A stretch of 64,000 nt of DNA from a candidate division WOR-3 bacterium (GTDB lineage Bacteria; Hydrothermota; Tepidihabitantia; SM23-42; JAOAFX01). A program made the position numbers and the translations under genes. The stretch spans positions 1 to 64,000 of the forward strand of contig JBDRVV010000001.1 in assembly GCA_039802005.1 (NCBI GenBank). Direction: 5' to 3'. Numbering within the stretch: the first letter of the stretch is position 1; each line of letters opens with the position of its first letter. The notes under the pieces were generated by a model. It ran no database searches, was not told where the DNA came from, and saw only the letters and a list, made by a program, of their open reading frames with translations. Positions 37,397 through 46,313 of this stretch are shown one piece after another.

Positions 37397-39428
37397 ATTT
37401 ACTCAATAATTTTAAATTCTGTAATATTGGCTGATATTTCCTGTTTTTTCTCAAACCCATAATCCAGTATTTTTTTGCATTTTCTAAATCGCCCAATTTC
37501 ATATAACAAATCCCAATGAGGTTGAATATTTCAGGTGTAATTTCGTATCCTTGTGGGTATTTTATCGCCATTTTCAAATTTTCAATGGCATTTATATAAT
37601 TTTGTTTTTTAATATATAGTCGTGCCAATCCTTCATAAATAATGGGATTCGGTGAAGGTTTATTTTCAATATATGATTCGAAAACTGCCATTGCATTTTC
37701 TAATTCATTTTTTATTAAATGGCAATCAGCAAGATTGAAATAAACAATAGCATCTGCATGGGGAATTTCTACTGCCATTTTGAGATAATAAATTGCACTA
37801 TCAATCTGTTTGGTTTTTTTATATAAATACCCCAATTGATTGTATGCATAATGGAAATAAAGATTTAAATCTACAGCCTTTTTAAAATATTCAGTTGCTT
37901 CTTCAAATTTGTTTAGTTTATTATAATAGAGTCCGCCGATATAATATAACTCATATGTGAGTTCATCAGGTGGTAATTGTAGTCCAGCAATTAAATATTT
38001 ATTTGCTTCAGTAATTTTATTATTTTCCAGAAGTGCCCTGCTTATCTGGATATAGCCCAATGATTTTGGCTTTTCATAAGGATATTCGTTTTTGAAGAAT
38101 TTTATCTGGGTGAATAAGACTAACATAATAAAGAAAATGATTATTTTAAATACGGATTTTAATTTTTTCTGTTTTAATGACTCTATTAATTTGATAATTA
38201 GATAGCCTGCAAATAGACAGAAAAAAGGGATTATAGGTAAACGATAACGAGAAGTAATAAATATTAAAATAATTGTGAAGGCATAACCTAACGATATTAA
38301 AATTATTAAAACAATAACTTCTTTTTGTTTTGCATTTTTCAGAGAAAAGATAACAAAAATTAATCCAGCAAAGCTTATCGGAAAAAGTAAATTTGATTTG
38401 AGAAAAGGGAATTTACTGATTATTGAATAATTGTTAAAAAATTCTTCGTCGGTATTACGTGGAAATTCCCAGGCATTAAAGAACAATATTGCTTTTTTGA
38501 TTGTTATATTAGCCCATTTTAAGGGATTATTTATAATAAATTGCAGCGCCTTTTTATACCAATAATTTTGCATTTCACTGAAATTACTTATCTTTTCAGA
38601 AATATACGCCGTTGTCATTAAACTATCCCATTGATAACCTGGCTGTATGGAAACCGTCTTATTTATGTCGGGATTATTTCCAATATAAAAATTTATTCCA
38701 CCATTGTATGATATTAAAACTAATTCACCTGAATGAAGATAATTACGCAAGGTGACAAGAAACGAAGGCAGAATAGTGATGAACAAAAATATTATAATAT
38801 ATTTTATTTTTAGTATCGGCCTTGTTTTTCTTAACAAGGCATAAAGCCATAATAATATGAAAGGCAGAATGATTAAAAAATTTGTGAACGTGATAATTAA
38901 AAATCCATAGGAGATTGCTGAGATTAATAACCATGCAATCTTTTCCTGTTGTTTTTTTATATTTTCATAGATTTTTATTAAGCCCAATACAGATAAAATT
39001 AGCAAGAATATGATTAATATAGAGGGTAGTATCTCAGAATTTGCTTGAATCACTGGTATATAAACTGCATATAAAAATGCCGAAATTAATCCAATAGAAT
39101 TTGTGAATAATCTTTTGGCAAGAAAATAAACTATTAATAGACTCATAAGGTCAAGAAGTATCTGTAATATCCTTATTGCATCTATTGAATGATTAAATAT
39201 CTTTAGTATGAATGCTACAAAATAATAATAAAGAGGAGGATGATAGTAAGAATTGGGAAGTCCGAAAAAATTCTTATCAAGGATATATTCTGCAACTTTC
39301 ACATATTCAGCGGAATCAACAATGGGAATGTTAAATATCGGGTTGTTTATTTTTAATTGATAAAAATGGAACAGACGTAGGAATAACGCGATTGCTAATA
39401 TTAAAAAAATAGATTTGTTTAATCGCAA
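37395..39428 (-). CDS. GT39-like membrane glycosyltransferase with C-terminal TPR repeats
   Basis: A 677-residue protein. The N-terminal about 430 residues have around ten or more helices and the PMT/ArnT-like start, with an acidic pair in IPIVDSAEYVKVAEYIL and YYHPPLYYYFVAFIL. Such enzymes transfer a sugar from a lipid carrier on the outer face of the membrane. The C-terminal about 220 residues are TPR repeats (AEYFKKAVDLNLYFHYAYNQ, AIYYLKMAVEIPHADAIVYF). The start is a TTG 4 nt after the stop of the upstream cassette gene, so it is probably translated by coupling with cassette A. Donor and acceptor are unknown. Confidence 0.75.
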   Translation of the reverse strand: MRLNKSIFLILAIALFLRLFHFYQLKINNPIFNIPIVDSAEYVKVAEYILDKNFFGLPNSYYHPPLYYYFVAFILKIFNHSIDAIRILQILLDLMSLLIVYFLAKRLFTNSIGLISAFLYAVYIPVIQANSEILPSILIIFLLILSVLGLIKIYENIKKQQEKIAWLLISAISYGFLIITFTNFLIILPFILLWLYALLRKTRPILKIKYIIIFLFITILPSFLVTLRNYLHSGELVLISYNGGINFYIGNNPDINKTVSIQPGYQWDSLMTTAYISEKISNFSEMQNYWYKKALQFIINNPLKWANITIKKAILFFNAWEFPRNTDEEFFNNYSIISKFPFLKSNLLFPISFAGLIFVIFSLKNAKQKEVIVLIILISLGYAFTIILIFITSRYRLPIIPFFCLFAGYLIIKLIESLKQKKLKSVFKIIIFFIMLVLFTQIKFFKNEYPYEKPKSLGYIQISRALLENNKITEANKYLIAGLQLPPDELTYELYYIGGLYYNKLNKFEEATEYFKKAVDLNLYFHYAYNQLGYLYKKTKQIDSAIYYLKMAVEIPHADAIVYFNLADCHLIKNELENAMAVFESYIENKPSPNPIIYEGLARLYIKKQNYINAIENLKMAIKYPQGYEITPEIFNLIGICYMKLGDLENAKKYWIMGLRKNRKYQPILQNLKLLSK

Positions 39429-39432
39429 TGTA

Positions 39433-40053
39433 TTATTTAATCAGTCCAAGCCAGGTGCCAAAAAGAAATTGTAATCTGCCAATTAATAAAGATAGCCGTG
39501 CCATTACGGTATAACCAAAGGAGGCGCCGAAACCCACCATAATAAAAATAATACCGACATAAGAAACCGGCTTAAGAATACCTTTGTGCTCTCTTGAGAA
39601 GAAGAAAAAGAATATCGTCGCAAGAACACCGATAAATATCAGAATCGCCCATAGTCCCTGCTGCCAGTTGGCAAATAAATGGGGATAGACGACTGTACCC
39701 TGGATTTGTTTAATCACATCTGCCTGTATTATTGCGGGAATGCTTACGCCTGAAGAAAAACCCAATGCGACTGCAATCGGAATTCTTACAAGCCAGGATA
39801 ATTTGGGGATGAATCTACAGAAATAGAATAGGCCAATAATCATTGGAATTAACACAAGATAATTTCCGCCCTGTAAGGGCATTATCAATCTTGGTGTCAA
39901 AATGAGATGCCAGGTTACGGCAATCGCATAGCCATTTGCAACACCAACGAATAAATGTTCACAGAATCTATAAAATGGATTCTCTTTATACAGAAAAGAG
40001 AGAATCCCAATCGTCAAAAATGCACCAATCCATACCCAGGGGTCATGACTCAC
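39433..40053 (-). CDS. Cassette A gene 4: conserved multi-helix membrane protein
   Basis: A 206-residue membrane protein with about six or seven helices. I set the start at GTG 40053, behind GGAGG, which gives VSHDPWVWIGAFL and matches the paralogue at 44146-44787 (MNISLDPWVWISALL); a start at 40122 would add residues absent there. The two copies share long blocks, above all RHLFVG-type ANGYA, RIPKLSWLVRIPI-like and GYTVMAR.SLLIGRLQFL near the C-terminus. It overlaps the upstream gene by 11 bp. I do not know the family. Confidence 0.75.
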   Translation of the reverse strand: MSHDPWVWIGAFLTIGILSFLYKENPFYRFCEHLFVGVANGYAIAVTWHLILTPRLIMPLQGGNYLVLIPMIIGLFYFCRFIPKLSWLVRIPIAVALGFSSGVSIPAIIQADVIKQIQGTVVYPHLFANWQQGLWAILIFIGVLATIFFFFFSREHKGILKPVSYVGIIFIMVGFGASFGYTVMARLSLLIGRLQFLFGTWLGLIK

Positions 40054-40915
40054 GGGTCCTCCTTGTTGCAAAATAACCAATATTGCCAATGACAACAAGA
40101 ATAAGTATCGTAAGGTGAGCAATTGACTGAGAACTCATTCCCTTTGTCGCAGGTGTGGGACCGGTAAGATTATATTTTGTGTGCACAAGGTATTCATATT
40201 CAGAGGCACCCTTTAACCCTGCAATCATTCCACTCATCTGTCCGGTCTGTAGGAATGGATAAAAATCCGGGGCTGTAACTGCTGTTGCACCTGAACCGAC
40301 CTTAACCCCAAATCTTGTGTTTGCATAAACGACCCAGGATTGGGGTATTGCGCTTCCTGCAATTGAAACAATAATGCCAATGTCATTATAATTTTTTATT
40401 TTCTTCATCATTTCAAGAGAGGCCGTTCTATTTTTGTAATAATCAGCGGGAAATGCCTGGCTGATATCAGAACCCATTCTCAATACTGCTGCAAGCCATA
40501 AAGGCGGAAATCCCAAAAAGACATAATCCCTTCCGTATATTAAGGAATCAGCATTGGTCATTGCTTGGCTATTGAATTCTTTGGTTACCTGGTCAAGTCC
40601 TTGTTTAGCAAGACCTGGACCCTGAATATAAGATGTCATTACGAGGACAGGAATTTTCCGTGCGAAGGCATGTCGTAAAAGGGCGATAAACATCGGATGG
40701 AGTTCGGGCATTGTCTGGGGGTCATAGTCAGCCGAGATTAAAATTCCCTGTGCTTCAGGGTCAATCTCTTCAATGACATCAAATAATTTCTGGGTATAAG
40801 GCATTACATTGGTCTTTATGCGAAAAGGAAATATGAGGGGAATCAATACCGATAGCCCAACGAGCAGGAATACAATCCTTCTATCAATCTTCAATAAATA
40901 TTCCCAGAACTTCAT
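40043..40915 (-). CDS. Cassette A gene 3: conserved protein with two membrane anchors
   Basis: This 290-residue protein has one helix at the N-terminus (residues 13-30, RIVFLLVGLSVLIPLIF), an alpha/beta domain of about 220 residues and one helix near the C-terminus. The domain contains LISADYDPQTMPELHPMFIA, ALLRHAFARKIPVLVMT, YGRDYVFLG, MKKIKNYND and YLQTGQMSGMIAGLKGA, all conserved in the paralogue at 44784-45647. Alternating hydrophobic strands and helices suggest a Rossmann-like or ClpP-like fold, but no catalytic motif is certain. Function unknown. Confidence 0.75.
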   Translation of the reverse strand: MKFWEYLLKIDRRIVFLLVGLSVLIPLIFPFRIKTNVMPYTQKLFDVIEEIDPEAQGILISADYDPQTMPELHPMFIALLRHAFARKIPVLVMTSYIQGPGLAKQGLDQVTKEFNSQAMTNADSLIYGRDYVFLGFPPLWLAAVLRMGSDISQAFPADYYKNRTASLEMMKKIKNYNDIGIIVSIAGSAIPQSWVVYANTRFGVKVGSGATAVTAPDFYPFLQTGQMSGMIAGLKGASEYEYLVHTKYNLTGPTPATKGMSSQSIAHLTILILVVIGNIGYFATRRTRES

Positions 40916-40968
40916 ATCTATACTCCTTTTTATTTAACCATTTAACCAATTATTATTTAACCAGCTTT

Positions 40969-41649
40969 TCATTTCCCACCCCCAAGCCAGTTTCTTTCAA
41001 TACCGAGCATAATCTTTAATGATGTGGCGGCGACTCCAAGTCCTACACCAAAGAGGATTCCCCTCTTTGATGCAGTGTTAGGCACATCCATTATCCACTG
41101 GGCAAGATGGGGAAGTTTGGGAGAAATATAATAACCAATCGGCACAACGCCAACCATAACGATAAAGGCTGCGATAAGTAAGAGCGTCGCTTCAAATGTT
41201 CTTGCGCGGAATGCACGATATGCTGCGGATGACATAAAGAATGCTAATAGCGCAAACATTGTTCCACCAAGGGGTGTGATTATATTGTCATATATCGTCT
41301 GGATTGAATATTTTATGACAATTAATTTATTTCCTATCATAATCTGTGGTTGAACTGGTAAAGGTCCCTTTCCTTCCATTCCACCGAATAATCCAATGAT
41401 TGCGACAATCAATATAGAAATGAGTGTAACCCAGGAATATTGCCAGTGCTCCCTTTTTCTTTGAATCTTGTCAATGTGGTGGTTTATTAGACTTCCGAGT
41501 CCAAGGACCAATGCAAACGAGGCAATAATTCCAAGCCAGTCCAGGAAGTTCATATAGATTTCTTTGGATATTTTATGGGGAATGAAGAATTGGATAAGCA
41601 TGGCAATGCCAATTATTAAAACAATCATTAAAGGGATTGTTCTCTGCAT
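40969..41649 (-). CDS. Cassette A gene 2: conserved five- or six-helix membrane protein
   Basis: This 226-residue protein begins MQRTIPLMIVLIIGI and has about five or six helices. Blocks shared with the 219-residue paralogue (45644-46303) include FALVLGLGSL, HWQYSWVTLIS, LPHLAQWIMDVPN (LPSFAQWIMDVPN in copy B) and a C-terminal GIERNWLGGGK. A Shine-Dalgarno AAGGAGG precedes the ATG. The family is not one I can name; the strong conservation across the whole chain suggests a fixed part in a complex. Confidence 0.75.
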   Translation of the reverse strand: MQRTIPLMIVLIIGIAMLIQFFIPHKISKEIYMNFLDWLGIIASFALVLGLGSLINHHIDKIQRKREHWQYSWVTLISILIVAIIGLFGGMEGKGPLPVQPQIMIGNKLIVIKYSIQTIYDNIITPLGGTMFALLAFFMSSAAYRAFRARTFEATLLLIAAFIVMVGVVPIGYYISPKLPHLAQWIMDVPNTASKRGILFGVGLGVAATSLKIMLGIERNWLGGGK

Positions 41650-41659
41650 AAAACCTCCT

Positions 41660-41678
41660 TTTCAGCCAGAGGCTGAAA
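41660..41678. repeat. Palindrome within cassette A
   Basis: TTTCAGCCAGAGGCTGAAA, an 8-bp stem with a 3-nt loop, lies directly before the Shine-Dalgarno of cassette A gene 2 (minus strand). It is probably a REP-like palindrome or a translation-affecting hairpin. Confidence 0.6.
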
Positions 41679-41761
41679 CATCGATTTAAACGAATATTGA
41701 AACGGATTCACACGGATATTTTTCTTTCTGTATAGCCATTTAGTTAATTTACTAAACTTAT

Positions 41762-43879
41762 TCATTGTATGTTAAACAAATTAAATACTGGAATCCCTAA
41801 TTTCAGTAATGCAAGGAATGTTGCTATAATCATAATCCCTGCAATAACAAGTTTACAATAATCCTGGCTCTTCAATGCGGCAAGGAGTGTCGGATTCCTT
41901 GAGATATATGCACTCGCTGCATATAGTTCTTCACCAATAAGTGTATAATCACAGGCAGTTATAAAAAACGGCAGCTGTGTAACTGCATCAGTCCCGGCAA
42001 TCTGTATTGCCCCGGTTGATGCGCCGCTTTCTGCCATAATCAGGGATTCTGCCCAGAACATACCCACTAAGAAATTTGTTGCCGGTTTTTCTCTTATCAT
42101 TATTCCGCTCACTGCTGCAGCATAAGCAAACTGGGAATCGGTTACATAATAGACACTATCCGGATTGAATGCATCAGGCCTTCCCACTTTATTATATGAT
42201 TCTTTTACAACTTCCCGTGCTACAGTAAAAACAATTGGGTCACGGTTTGGAACTATTAAAGGTGTATTATACTGAGCAGTCTTTTTGGCAACTTCACTGA
42301 GGATATTTAAAGAGGCAATTGTTGCAACATCGCTGATATCAGAAGTTCCAGGAACATATAATATCGGTCTTCCCATTTCGGTTGCCCTACCCACTGCCTC
42401 ATCAATTGCTGACAATCCTGCGATGCGCCGCACGAAGATATCTTTTCCAGCTTTTTTTGTATATTCCATAAAAAATGTGACTAAAAAGATGAAGATGACA
42501 AGACCAATCAGGGCATTAATTCTACCGGTATGGAACCACTGGGGCGAGGCAATAACATAAGGCGTTGTCTCAGAAGAAATTTTTTCTCCTTCTTTTGTTA
42601 TTGCGACTATGCGATATGCATAAGGTATTCCATTGTAAATACCAACTCTATCTTGAAAGGTGTTTACATGTGTCCCCAGTCTTGCATAAACACCATAATT
42701 ACCGCTATCCTTTTCTGCCCGCATTACATAATAGCCCAAAAATTCAGGTGGTTCTTTTGATTTTTTCCACGAAAGAGAGACCATCCTCTTTTCATCAATG
42801 ATTGTATCCTTTTCAATTTTGAATGGAATTGAGACTCCTTTTACTGCCCTTGCTTCATAAATATATTCTTTATCTGGTTCGGCTGTACCATCAAGAAATT
42901 TTTCTTCATCCGGTGCAGTGTAATCAACATATTTGAAATTTTCAGCACTATCTTTTTCAGCACGATAAATAAGGGTCAGGTCATAATTCTGACCCACTAC
43001 TTTTGGGTTCAGTTTCCACTCTATCTTTATTACCCTGCCGGTCATTCCTATTGAATCCGCAACAATCTTTGCCGGCATTATAATCTGATAATTTTTTTCA
43101 ATGTAGTAATGATATTCAATATCTTTTTTTACAATTGTATCGGTGTAAGAAAAGGTATCCTTGAAAGCAGCAATAGAATCATAGGCAAGGCGTAGTAATG
43201 CATAACTCTTTATCATATCAAAATTCGGAGATGGTTCCCAGTTTATCTTAAATCCCCCACCTTCATCATTTGGAATATCATAGGCATATACAAATTTGGG
43301 AGTGCCAATCGTAAAGAGTGGGGCGGATGGTTCTGAAAATATCCGTTCGTTATCTTTTAGCCCTGCGACCTTATAAAAATATTTTACCCCATCCTTCATC
43401 GTTGTATCACGAAAACTATTTTGATATTTATCCACACTGCCGATGAGTTCATAATCACCATTCTTTTCAGTTCGCCAGACTTCGTAGGTCTCGCCAAGGT
43501 ATAAATCGTTTGGCCTTTTCCATTTTATAATAATACTTTTATTAATTGTATCTTTTATAATATGATAACCGATTGAGACAATTTTTAGAAAATTCTTCTG
43601 ATGATTATATTCCTTCATTCTTTCTCTTTTAACTATATCGTAGAGATATTCATTATCAGTCTTGATATTGTTATCAATGAAGATAGTATCCTGAAAGACA
43701 GTCTTTAACAGCGTATATTTTGAGCGGTAGATTTCAAATCTATCTACATCAATATCTTTCTTTATGTCCCAGGTGATTGTAATGCTGATACTATCTTGAT
43801 TTATTATCTTCAAGGCTCTAACACTCTCAGGTGGGTTTAAATTCAAGAGCATAGTTATTATAAAAATGTTATTAAGCAT
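41762..43879 (-). CDS. Cassette A gene 1: fn3-repeat membrane protein with DUF6754 domain
   Basis: A 705-residue protein. After a signal peptide (IFIITMLLNLN) come about five fibronectin type III-like modules (residues about 15-450; PESVRALKI ... FEIYRSKY, YEVWRTEKNGDYELIGSVDK, FLGYYVMRAEKDSG). A transmembrane helix (INALIGLVIFIFLVTFF) leads to a DUF6754-like domain (AGLSAIDEAVGRATEMGRP, DVATIASLNILSEVAKKTAQ, ESGASTGAIQIAGTDA, EELYAASAYISRNP), and a last helix ends the chain. Modules should face the periplasm and DUF6754 the cytoplasm. Start ATG 43879 is chosen by analogy with copy B, two codons inside a GTG. Function unknown. Confidence 0.8.
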   Translation of the reverse strand: MLNNIFIITMLLNLNPPESVRALKIINQDSISITITWDIKKDIDVDRFEIYRSKYTLLKTVFQDTIFIDNNIKTDNEYLYDIVKRERMKEYNHQKNFLKIVSIGYHIIKDTINKSIIIKWKRPNDLYLGETYEVWRTEKNGDYELIGSVDKYQNSFRDTTMKDGVKYFYKVAGLKDNERIFSEPSAPLFTIGTPKFVYAYDIPNDEGGGFKINWEPSPNFDMIKSYALLRLAYDSIAAFKDTFSYTDTIVKKDIEYHYYIEKNYQIIMPAKIVADSIGMTGRVIKIEWKLNPKVVGQNYDLTLIYRAEKDSAENFKYVDYTAPDEEKFLDGTAEPDKEYIYEARAVKGVSIPFKIEKDTIIDEKRMVSLSWKKSKEPPEFLGYYVMRAEKDSGNYGVYARLGTHVNTFQDRVGIYNGIPYAYRIVAITKEGEKISSETTPYVIASPQWFHTGRINALIGLVIFIFLVTFFMEYTKKAGKDIFVRRIAGLSAIDEAVGRATEMGRPILYVPGTSDISDVATIASLNILSEVAKKTAQYNTPLIVPNRDPIVFTVAREVVKESYNKVGRPDAFNPDSVYYVTDSQFAYAAAVSGIMIREKPATNFLVGMFWAESLIMAESGASTGAIQIAGTDAVTQLPFFITACDYTLIGEELYAASAYISRNPTLLAALKSQDYCKLVIAGIMIIATFLALLKLGIPVFNLFNIQ

Positions 43880-43914
43880 AAACACCCCTTTTTAAAATTT
43901 TAAATATATTTCAA

Positions 43915-43972
43915 TGTAGGGCAAACCTTTAGGTTTGCAATTATTTATGCAAGGCTAAAGCCTTGCCCTACA
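43915..43972. repeat. 58-bp compound palindromic repeat between cassettes
   Basis: Ten-bp perfect terminal inverted repeats (TGTAGGGCAA / TTGCCCTACA) enclose two hairpins, GCAAACCTTTAGGTTTGC and GCAAGGCTAAAGCCTTGC. It can fold into a cruciform-like two-arm structure. It looks like a composite REP/BIME-type element. Confidence 0.8.
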
Positions 43973-43996
43973 ACTTTAAAAAAACTTAACCCTGTG

Positions 43997-44012
43997 GTCG
44001 GATTTATCCGAC
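43997..44012. repeat. Short palindromic repeat
   Basis: GTCGGATTTATCCGAC, a 7-bp stem. Its complement, GTCGGATAAATCCGAC, matches the atpD-atpC palindrome in the central GATAAATC and differs in two paired stem positions. The rest of the 44013-44145 spacer shows nothing recognisable. Confidence 0.6.
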
Positions 44013-44145
44013 AGACTCTTAAGTATATTTATTATATTGGAAAAATCAAGTAAAGAATTGAATTATACTTCTTTAAACCAGCGTCCCAACCCAAACCTAC
44101 TCAATTATATTTTTAGGTATTTAGGTATTTTGGACTTTTAGGTAT

Positions 44146-44787
44146 TTATTTTATTATACCAAGCCAGGGACCCAATAGGAATTGCAGTCTGCCAATCAAT
44201 AGAGAGACCCTTGCCATAACTGTATAACCGAATGCTGCGCCGAAGCCAATCATAATAAATATTATGCCGATGCGGGATGTGACCTTTAGCACACCTTTGT
44301 GTTCTTTAGAAAAGTAGAAATATGAGAGCGTGCACAGCACACCAATAAATAAGATTATTGACCAGATAATTCCTGCATTCCCGGCATGCCAGGCAAGAAA
44401 GTTTTCTTTGGTAAGAATTGTTCCCTGAATCTGTTTGATGATATTCGCCTGAATACCTGCCGGGATTGAGGCACCCGTATAATAACCAATGGTAATGCCG
44501 ATTGGTATGCGCACGAGCCAGGAGATCTTCGGTATGAAGCGTGTGAAATATAGCACACCGATTATGAGTGAGATGATATAAAGCAATTTACCCTGTCGGA
44601 ATAATGGGTCAAAGAGTGAAGGAACCAAGATATTGTGCCAGTAGAATGTAACTGCATAGCCATTTGCTGCACCTACAAAGACATGTTCGGCAAATTTATA
44701 AAATGGGTTATCTTTGTAAAGGAATGAAAAAATTGCAAGGCTTAGAAGTGCACTGATCCATACCCAGGGGTCTAATGAGATATTCAC
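44146..44787 (-). CDS. Cassette B gene 4: conserved multi-helix membrane protein
   Basis: This 213-residue paralogue of the protein at 39433-40053 has about six or seven helices. Conserved landmarks are DPWVWISALLSLAIFSFLYK, VFVGAANGYAVTFYW, ISWLVRIPIGITIGY, ANIIKQIQGTI and GYTVMARVSLLIGRLQFLLG. The start overlaps the upstream gene by 4 bp (ATGA). It ends cassette B; no terminator is obvious before cassette A. Confidence 0.75.
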   Translation of the reverse strand: MNISLDPWVWISALLSLAIFSFLYKDNPFYKFAEHVFVGAANGYAVTFYWHNILVPSLFDPLFRQGKLLYIISLIIGVLYFTRFIPKISWLVRIPIGITIGYYTGASIPAGIQANIIKQIQGTILTKENFLAWHAGNAGIIWSIILFIGVLCTLSYFYFSKEHKGVLKVTSRIGIIFIMIGFGAAFGYTVMARVSLLIGRLQFLLGPWLGIIK

Positions 44788-45647
44788 TTCTGCCTCCTTT
44801 TTATGAAATAACCAATATTACCAATGATAATAAAAGCCATCATTACAAGATGGGCATAGGTAAGTGAAGGTAATGCCTCACTTGCCTTTCGGCGTTTATA
44901 GATATTTAAACGCGATTCCACAAGTTCTTCATATTCTGCCGCACCCTTCATTCCCACCATCAGTCCGCTGAATTGCCCGGTCTGGAGATAAGGATAATAA
45001 TCGCTCGCTGATACCGCAGTGCAGCCAACGCCAACCTTTAGTCCGAAGCGATTCTGGGCATAACCAACCCACCATAATGGAGGGTCGCCACTGCTTATTG
45101 ATATCAACAATTCTACCTGATTATAATTTTTTATCTTCTTCATCAAGGGGAGTGTATCGGTCTGATTTCCATAATAATCCTTTTTGTAAACATTCGTAAT
45201 ACTCTCACCCATTCCAAGTATAGGCACAAGGGGTGGTGGTTGCCAGCCCAAAAAGACATAATCCCTTCCATATATTATACTATCTTCATAAGTTTTTGCA
45301 GTTGAATTATATTCGCTAATGACCTGGTCAAATGCGGACTTGGCAAGTCCCAATGGCTGGACATAGAGACTCAATCCCAGGACTTTGATTCGTTTATTAA
45401 ATGCATGTCTCAAAATTGCCAGTGCCATTGGTTCCAATTCTGGTTGTGTCTGCGGGTCATAGTCAAAGTCAATCATTAAGACTTTATCAGAATGGATTGT
45501 ATCAACTGCAGTGAATAACTTCTCAACTGGTGGCATTACCCGGACATGCTGGGCAGAAGGAATCACCAGGGGTAATATCACAACTACTGCCAGGACAAGA
45601 TAGATTATTCTTCGGTCAATCTTCAACATTAAATCAAATATCTTCAT
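44784..45647 (-). CDS. Cassette B gene 3: conserved protein with two membrane anchors
   Basis: This 287-residue paralogue of the protein at 40043-40915 has an N-terminal helix (IIYLVLAVVVILPLVIP), a middle domain with MIDFDYDPQTQPELEPMAL, AILRHAFNKRIKVLGLS, YGRDYVFLGWQP, MKKIKNYNQ and YLQTGQFSGLMVGMKGAAEY, and a C-terminal helix (YAHLVMMAFIIIGNIGYFI) followed by a basic tail (KRRQK). It overlaps both neighbours by 4 bp. Function unknown. Confidence 0.75.
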   Translation of the reverse strand: MKIFDLMLKIDRRIIYLVLAVVVILPLVIPSAQHVRVMPPVEKLFTAVDTIHSDKVLMIDFDYDPQTQPELEPMALAILRHAFNKRIKVLGLSLYVQPLGLAKSAFDQVISEYNSTAKTYEDSIIYGRDYVFLGWQPPPLVPILGMGESITNVYKKDYYGNQTDTLPLMKKIKNYNQVELLISISSGDPPLWWVGYAQNRFGLKVGVGCTAVSASDYYPYLQTGQFSGLMVGMKGAAEYEELVESRLNIYKRRKASEALPSLTYAHLVMMAFIIIGNIGYFIKRRQK

Positions 45648-46303
45648 TCACCACCTCCAAGCCAGGAGCGTTCAATACCTAAAAGAATCTTTAATGCAGT
45701 AGCAAGAGAACCAAGGGCAATCCCGAATGCTATGCCCCGTTTGCCGGCGACATTCGGCACATCCATTATCCACTGGGCAAAAGAAGGAAGTTTTGGTGAA
45801 ATCTGGTTACCGAGGGGAAGGATTCCAATCATTACAATAAACGCCGAGAGCAAAAGCAGGGTTGCCTCGGTTGAGCGGGCACGGAAAGAGCGGTATGCTG
45901 CAGATGCCATAAAGAAAGAAAGTAGCGCAAACATTGTAGCACCGAGCGGAACTTCTACATTGAGATAGATTGTTTGAATATCAAAATGGAAATTACCAAT
46001 CTTTGTAGGCAGTGGTCCGGTACCAGCAACACCGCCGAAGAGCCCAATTATTGAGGTGAGAAAGAATGTTATCAAAAGAACCCAGGAGTATTGCCAGTTT
46101 TCCCTATGGTGCTGGATTTTGTCAAAATGGACACGCAGGAGACTTCCCAAACCTAAGACAAGGGCAAAGGCAGCAAGGATTCTCAATAAATCATTACGCA
46201 GAAATTCATCGGTATGCTGGACTGAAGGATGGGGAACGATGAATGGAATTATACCCAGAATTCCAAAGATAAAAACGAGTATTAAAGGAAATGTTCTCTG
46301 CAT
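45644..46303 (-). CDS. Cassette B gene 2: conserved membrane protein
   Basis: This 219-residue paralogue of the 226-residue protein of cassette A starts with the same MQRT motif and ends GIERSWLGGGE. It shares FALVLGLGSLL, MFALLSFFMASAAYRSFRAR and LPSFAQWIMDVPN with its partner. The region between helices 3 and 4 is shorter than in copy A. Confidence 0.75.
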   Translation of the reverse strand: MQRTFPLILVFIFGILGIIPFIVPHPSVQHTDEFLRNDLLRILAAFALVLGLGSLLRVHFDKIQHHRENWQYSWVLLITFFLTSIIGLFGGVAGTGPLPTKIGNFHFDIQTIYLNVEVPLGATMFALLSFFMASAAYRSFRARSTEATLLLLSAFIVMIGILPLGNQISPKLPSFAQWIMDVPNVAGKRGIAFGIALGSLATALKILLGIERSWLGGGE

Positions 46304-46313
46304 ATTTTCTCCT

